Source of the DNA: Thermoleophilia bacterium
GTDB taxonomy: Bacteria; Actinomycetota; Thermoleophilia; Gaiellales; F1-60-MAGs149
Assembly (NCBI GenBank): GCA_016462095.1
Contig: JAEMTW010000009.1
Location: 1-8,949 of the forward strand
DNA length: 8,949 bases
Reading direction: 5' to 3'
Below, in pieces: positions 6,110 through 8,949 of this stretch. Under the pieces are notes generated by a model, which made no database searches, was not told the origin of the DNA, and worked only from the letters and a program-made list of their open reading frames with translations. A program made the translations under genes and the position numbers. Within the stretch, counting starts at the first letter, position 1. Every line of letters begins with the position of its first letter.

Positions 6110-6142
6110 AACGGCCCCCCGGTTTCCCGGGGGGCCGTTTTC
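6110..6142 (+). terminator. Rho-independent terminator after tRNA-Leu
   Basis: A 13-bp stem, AACGGCCCCCCGG (6110-6122) with CCGGGGGGCCGTT (6127-6139), has loop TTTC and ends in TTTTC. Read from the other strand it ends in TTCTGTC, so it may also stop transcripts of the converging exported-protein gene. Confidence 0.9.
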
Positions 6143-6200
6143 GTACCTACGTGCAGCGAGCCTGGGTGTAGTTGTCGGGACACCCTCCCGTTTGGTGGTA

Positions 6201-6791
6201 CTACGAGGCCTTAGCGGCCTGATGCGCGGCCTTGACGGCAGCGAACGCAGCCGAGACCGTGTCCTTCGAGAGGCCAAGGTTCGCGGCCACCGCGGTCTCG
6301 AAGGCATTGCGCTGAGCCTCCGTGGGACGACCCTGCGGCTTAGGATTGGTGACGTGCGCGTCGTCGATCGCCTTGGTTACCACGGCGGTGCTGAGACCCA
6401 GCTGTGTGGCAATCGCGGCGGCCTTGGCACCCTTGGCAGCAGCGCCACCACCGTACTCATTGACCAGGCTCTTCAGCGTGGCGACGTCGACACTCAGCGC
6501 GGCAGCAGTTGCCGTGATCGCAGCGTCCCGCTGAGCCTGCGTCGGACGCGTACCCGTCTTCGGCGGGCGGTTGTCGCGGAAGGCCGTTTGGACCTGCTCG
6601 GTCGTCAGCTTCAGCTCCGTGGCGATTGCAGCAAAGTTGATCCGGGGATGATCGGCACGAGACGGGGTCGAGGTCGTCGACGTCGTCGACGAAGACGCGT
6701 TCGTGGCGGAGTGTGCCATCGCGGCAACCGGCAGCGCCAAGCTGGCGGTCACTCCGACGAGGGCGATGATGGTACGGCGGTTCAGGTTCAT
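6201..6791 (-). CDS. Exported Ala-rich helical-repeat protein of unknown function
   Basis: This 196-residue protein starts with a signal peptide: MNLNRRTIIA, a hydrophobic core to about 22, and a likely cleavage AMA-HS after residue 26. The Arg pair before the core is also compatible with weak Tat use. A Ser/Thr-rich stretch (29-45) precedes two copies of a roughly 70-residue unit (about 53-110 and 124-184). Each copy is a helix pair of type AAIATELKLTTEQVQTAF, then a Pro/Gly linker ending in RPTxAQR, then a second similar helix pair. The mature part has no cysteines and no catalytic motif. AAGGAA (6798-6803) precedes ATG by 6 bases. I cannot name the family; an envelope, stress or structural role is a guess. 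Confidence 0.8.
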   Translation of the reverse strand: MNLNRRTIIALVGVTASLALPVAAMAHSATNASSSTTSTTSTPSRADHPRINFAAIATELKLTTEQVQTAFRDNRPPKTGTRPTQAQRDAAITATAAALSVDVATLKSLVNEYGGGAAAKGAKAAAIATQLGLSTAVVTKAIDDAHVTNPKPQGRPTEAQRNAFETAVAANLGLSKDTVSAAFAAVKAAHQAAKAS

Positions 6792-6856
6792 GATGTGTTC
6801 CTTTGAAGAGGTCGGTGCCGATCACCTGATCGACAGACCAGACGATGCACGACAAA

Positions 6857-6891
6857 CCTGAGAGGAATCTGAATCCTGAGAAACGACTCAG
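6857..6891 (-). promoter_or_regulatory. Direct TCTCAGG repeats upstream of the exported-protein gene
   Basis: On the minus strand TCTCAGG occurs at 6881-6875 and again at 6863-6857, 18 bp apart, with ATTCAGA between them and an inverted CTGAG at 6891-6887. This locally AT-richer patch lies 66-100 bases before the start codon. Repeats of this kind are often bound by OmpR/PhoB-type response regulators; the actual regulator is unknown and no promoter hexamers are clear. Confidence 0.4.
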
Positions 6892-6912
6892 AAAAGCCGC
6901 TAGCGAGGCGTC

Positions 6913-7755
6913 TTAGAGGCGCTGCTTCTTCGCTCGAAAAACGGCGTCGAGATCGTCAGCCGAGAATCCCTCTGGCGTGACTCCCTCAGTCGCGTAGCGA
7001 TACACGACGACAGTGAAGACGGCATGCAAGATCTGGCCAACCGTGATCGCCGCGACGAGCACGATCACGCCGATCGCGATCAGTGGCGCACCCACCGCCC
7101 ACAAGCCACCGAGCCCCACGAAGACTCCCAGCGCAGCCACGCCGATGCCGGCGAAGGCAATCAAGCCAGGGATCAAACTGACGACCGCACCGCCGATCAG
7201 CGATACGCCCCACTTCTCACGCACGATGCTGAGCGACTTCTTGATGGCATCGAAGGGGCCGACACCTTCGAGCGCCAAAATGGGCAAGACGAAGAAGCTC
7301 GCAATGCTCCACGCTGCGCCACCAATCATCCGCACAAGCGCACCACCGAGGCCGCCGGCACGATCGCTGATCAGCTGCAAGACGAGGCCCACCGTGGCCG
7401 AGACGACACCCCACTGGATGATCACCTTCAGGCGCGAGCGCGCAACGCGAATGCCGTCACCGAGTTTCGGATCCTCACCGTTGAGCACCCGAGAGGCATT
7501 CGAGGCTGCTGCCACACCAAAGAAGGTCGCACCGACATTCATACCGAGCAAGGCAATTGCCAGCAGAACCCAGACAAGAATCATGTTCTCACCGAAGGCC
7601 ACGAAGCCGATCAGACCCAGCGGCGCGACGACCAAGACTGCGTAGCCTAGGCCAAAGGCGGCGGCAAGAACCGGAAACGCCAGCAGGCTCTTCTCCGTGC
7701 GCACGACCCGCCAGCTTGCGCCAGCCATCCGTAGTCCTGTGCGGATGCGTCCCAT
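6913..7755 (-). CDS. Polytopic membrane protein, DUF6159-like
   Basis: This 280-residue integral membrane protein has about six hydrophobic segments (roughly 25-54, 57-85, 111-130, 146-165, 183-212 and 218-252). It begins with GRIRTGLRMAGASWRVVRTEKSLLAFPVL (described by positions 2-30), matching the pattern of DUF6159 proteins: a basic N-terminus, SWxVxR, then LLxFPxL. The segment ALEGVGPFDAIKKSLSIVRE (161-180) is the conserved amphipathic stretch before a membrane pair. The C-terminus is short, charged and probably cytosolic. The function of the family is unknown. ATG 7753-7755 fits the family N-terminus but has no Shine-Dalgarno; an ATG at 7726-7728 has AGGA 6 bases upstream and is an alternative, and an upstream GTG at 7756-7758 could serve a leaderless message. 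Confidence 0.78.
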   Translation of the reverse strand: MGRIRTGLRMAGASWRVVRTEKSLLAFPVLAAAFGLGYAVLVVAPLGLIGFVAFGENMILVWVLLAIALLGMNVGATFFGVAAASNASRVLNGEDPKLGDGIRVARSRLKVIIQWGVVSATVGLVLQLISDRAGGLGGALVRMIGGAAWSIASFFVLPILALEGVGPFDAIKKSLSIVREKWGVSLIGGAVVSLIPGLIAFAGIGVAALGVFVGLGGLWAVGAPLIAIGVIVLVAAITVGQILHAVFTVVVYRYATEGVTPEGFSADDLDAVFRAKKQRL

Positions 7756-7763
7756 CACTGACG

Positions 7764-7793
7764 ACCATACACAGTGGACTGACACGCACACAA
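7764..7793 (-). promoter_or_regulatory. Likely promoter of the DUF6159-like gene
   Basis: On the minus strand TTGTGT (7793-7788) and TATGGT (7769-7764) are 18 bases apart. The predicted start near 7759-7757 falls at the GTG-ATG start codons, implying a leaderless or nearly leaderless message. Confidence 0.45.
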
Positions 7794-7874
7794 GACGCTG
7801 CGTCAGATTCTCGACCTGCGGACGTCGTCATAGGCGTCGGGCAGCTGCCTGACCACCGTCTTCAGGAGGATACG

Positions 7875-8861
7875 ATGTCCCGCTCCACCCTTCGCGCCCG
7901 CAACGCCATCATCGGCGCCGTCAGCTTGGCCGTCTTGGCGGTCGCACCAGCCGCACAGGCCTACCCCGGCGACTGGTCGATCTCCGGCGAATTCGAACGC
8001 ACCACGACCCCCAGTTTCGCTGGCGGCTTCAATCCCAACGACGTCGACGAGTTCTCGGCCGCGTACGACAACCGCGCCAAGACGCTCGCGATTGACCTCG
8101 ACTACTTCCAGGTACCAGGACGCGACAACGTCTACATCTCGTTTGGTACTGGACTCCCCGATGGCTCGTGCAACACGGGCGCGATCGACGTCACGATCGC
8201 CTCGCGCGACATCACCTCGACGCGCACCTCGCGGGTCTGGGTCCCCGCACAGTGGTACAACAGCGAGGGTCGCCATTACTGGCGTGACGGCTACTGGGCG
8301 ATTCGCACCGATACGAGCGTGGACGCTGAGCACTACGACCGCGTCGCCACGCTCGAGCGCGACGGAGTCGATGGTTCGCTGGAGCAGGTTGCTCGACTCG
8401 ACAGCGACGAGACTGAGATGGGCTGGACCTTCGGCTCGCCGCTCCTCAACGGCCTCGCCGCTGACTGTGTCGAGATCACCGTGCCCGGTCGCCGAGCACC
8501 ATTCGTGATTGCACCACCCGCAGCACCCGTCGTCGACCCAGCACCACCCGTCGTCGACCCAGCACCACCAACGGACACCACGCCGACCCCTCCGAGCACC
8601 GGCACCCCCACCCCGGAGGCGACCGACGACATCACGCTCGACGAAATCTCCACCCGCGCCACTCGGGTCGGCTCGCGTATCAAGCTGACCATGACGGGCG
8701 ACGCCAACCAGCTTCAATTGCGGATCCGCAAGTCGTCGAAGACGCTGACGTTTGCCAACAGCCTGTCGATCAAGAACCAGCCGACCAGCGTCCGCTACGT
8801 CTACGTCCGCTTCTCGGACGGCACGGATTGGTCCGATTGGGACCGGATCGCCATCAAGTAG
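7875..8861 (+). CDS. Secreted two-part protein with Pro-rich hinge, unknown function
   Basis: This 328-residue protein has a clear signal peptide: basic MSRSTLRARN, hydrophobic 11-24, and cleavage AQA-YPG after residue 29. The mature part has a beta-rich domain (about 30-210) containing only two cysteines, Cys99 and Cys198, which could form one disulfide. A Pro/Thr-rich hinge (about 211-250) includes two exact PVVDPAP heptads. A compact C-terminal domain (about 252-328) ends in YVYVRFSDGTDWSDWDRIAIK-like strands with an FSDGTDWSDW motif reminiscent of Ig/fibronectin-like beta folds. There is no LPxTG motif or C-terminal membrane anchor. AGGAGGA (7864-7870) lies 4 bases before ATG 7875. The gene is divergent from the DUF6159-like gene. 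I cannot assign a family; surface binding or a cell-envelope role is inference. Confidence 0.82.
   Translation: MSRSTLRARNAIIGAVSLAVLAVAPAAQAYPGDWSISGEFERTTTPSFAGGFNPNDVDEFSAAYDNRAKTLAIDLDYFQVPGRDNVYISFGTGLPDGSCNTGAIDVTIASRDITSTRTSRVWVPAQWYNSEGRHYWRDGYWAIRTDTSVDAEHYDRVATLERDGVDGSLEQVARLDSDETEMGWTFGSPLLNGLAADCVEITVPGRRAPFVIAPPAAPVVDPAPPVVDPAPPTDTTPTPPSTGTPTPEATDDITLDEISTRATRVGSRIKLTMTGDANQLQLRIRKSSKTLTFANSLSIKNQPTSVRYVYVRFSDGTDWSDWDRIAIK
8524..8565 (+). repeat. Two exact 21-bp tandem copies encoding PVVDPAP heptads
   Basis: Unit 1 (8524-8544) and unit 2 (8545-8565) are identical at the DNA level and lie in the Pro-rich hinge of the secreted protein. Identity at silent positions points to a recent slippage duplication. 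Confidence 0.9.
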
Positions 8862-8872
8862 CACGACCGGCC

Positions 8873-8902
8873 GCGTCCGACGAGCCCTGCGCCGTCGGAC
8901 GC
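8873..8902 (+). terminator. Inverted repeat after the secreted-protein gene, possible terminator
   Basis: GCGTCCGACG (8873-8882) and CGTCGGACGC (8893-8902) form a perfect 10-bp stem with a 10-base loop, 12 bases after the TAG. No T-run follows, so classical intrinsic termination is uncertain. The rest of the window to 8949 shows no feature I can support. Confidence 0.45.
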
Positions 8903-8949
8903 AGCCAGCGTCGCCCCGTAAGCGTGTGCATCGTTCGCCCGACTCCTCA

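Noticed and set aside
6176..6190. Short inverted repeat CGGGA-N5-TCCCG after the exported-protein gene
   Set aside because: The 5-bp stem without a T-run is too weak for a terminator call; the tRNA terminator nearby can serve the opposite strand.
7013..7650. Two long plus-strand open frames over the DUF6159-like gene
   Set aside because: They are Pro/Thr- or Asp/Arg-rich translations antisense to a convincing polytopic membrane protein, without ribosome sites.
7803..8864. 353-codon open frame on the minus strand over the secreted protein gene
   Set aside because: It is an antisense shadow, Asp/Val/Arg-rich. The plus strand has a signal peptide, Shine-Dalgarno and plausible domains.

Overview
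This is GC-rich chromosomal DNA with a strong G/C third-codon-position preference. A type A RNase P RNA, a LexA with actinobacterial/Gram-positive SOS boxes (GAAC-N4-GTTC), a DUF6159-like membrane protein and carotenoid-tailoring genes suggest an actinomycete-type bacterium. The class Thermoleophilia or a relative is possible, but the assignment rests on overall character rather than a marker tree. I see no mobile elements, CRISPR arrays or phage genes.

Layout. (1) 1-64: the last codons of a plus-strand gene cut by the window edge. (2) 107-1684, minus: a MetX-family alpha/beta hydrolase followed 9 bases later by a small P-loop kinase/NTPase, ending in a strong hairpin that faces the edge gene. 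(3) 1764-2143, plus: the RNase P RNA gene (rnpB), with a -10 box, a closed P1 helix and a textbook terminator. (4) 2200-4025, plus: a CrtA-like (spheroidene monooxygenase family) protein, apparently on a leaderless message, coupled by an ATGA overlap to a CrtQ/CruC-like GT2 glycosyltransferase. (5) 4013-5881, minus: lexA, a small zinc-ribbon protein, an unrecognised 118-residue protein and a divergent PlsY-like acyltransferase, which overlaps the glycosyltransferase tail by 13 bases. (6) 5889-5942: the lexA control region, with two perfect SOS palindromes around a likely promoter. (7) 6020-6142, plus: tRNA-Leu(GAG) and its terminator. (8) 6201-6791, minus: an exported, Ala-rich helical-repeat protein behind a region with direct TCTCAGG repeats. 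(9) 6913-7755, minus: a DUF6159-like polytopic membrane protein. (10) 7875-8861, plus and divergent: a secreted two-part protein with a Pro-rich hinge.

Working together. The CrtA-like oxygenase, the carotenoid-type glycosyltransferase and the degenerate PlsY-like acyltransferase could oxygenate, glycosylate and acylate a carotenoid, a staphyloxanthin-like logic; this is inference from neighbourhood and motifs. LexA represses itself through two operators, and the zinc-ribbon gene, whose Shine-Dalgarno lies inside the last lexA codons, should be carried on the same SOS-induced transcript. The remaining genes are a housekeeping RNA, a tRNA and envelope or exported proteins of unknown role.
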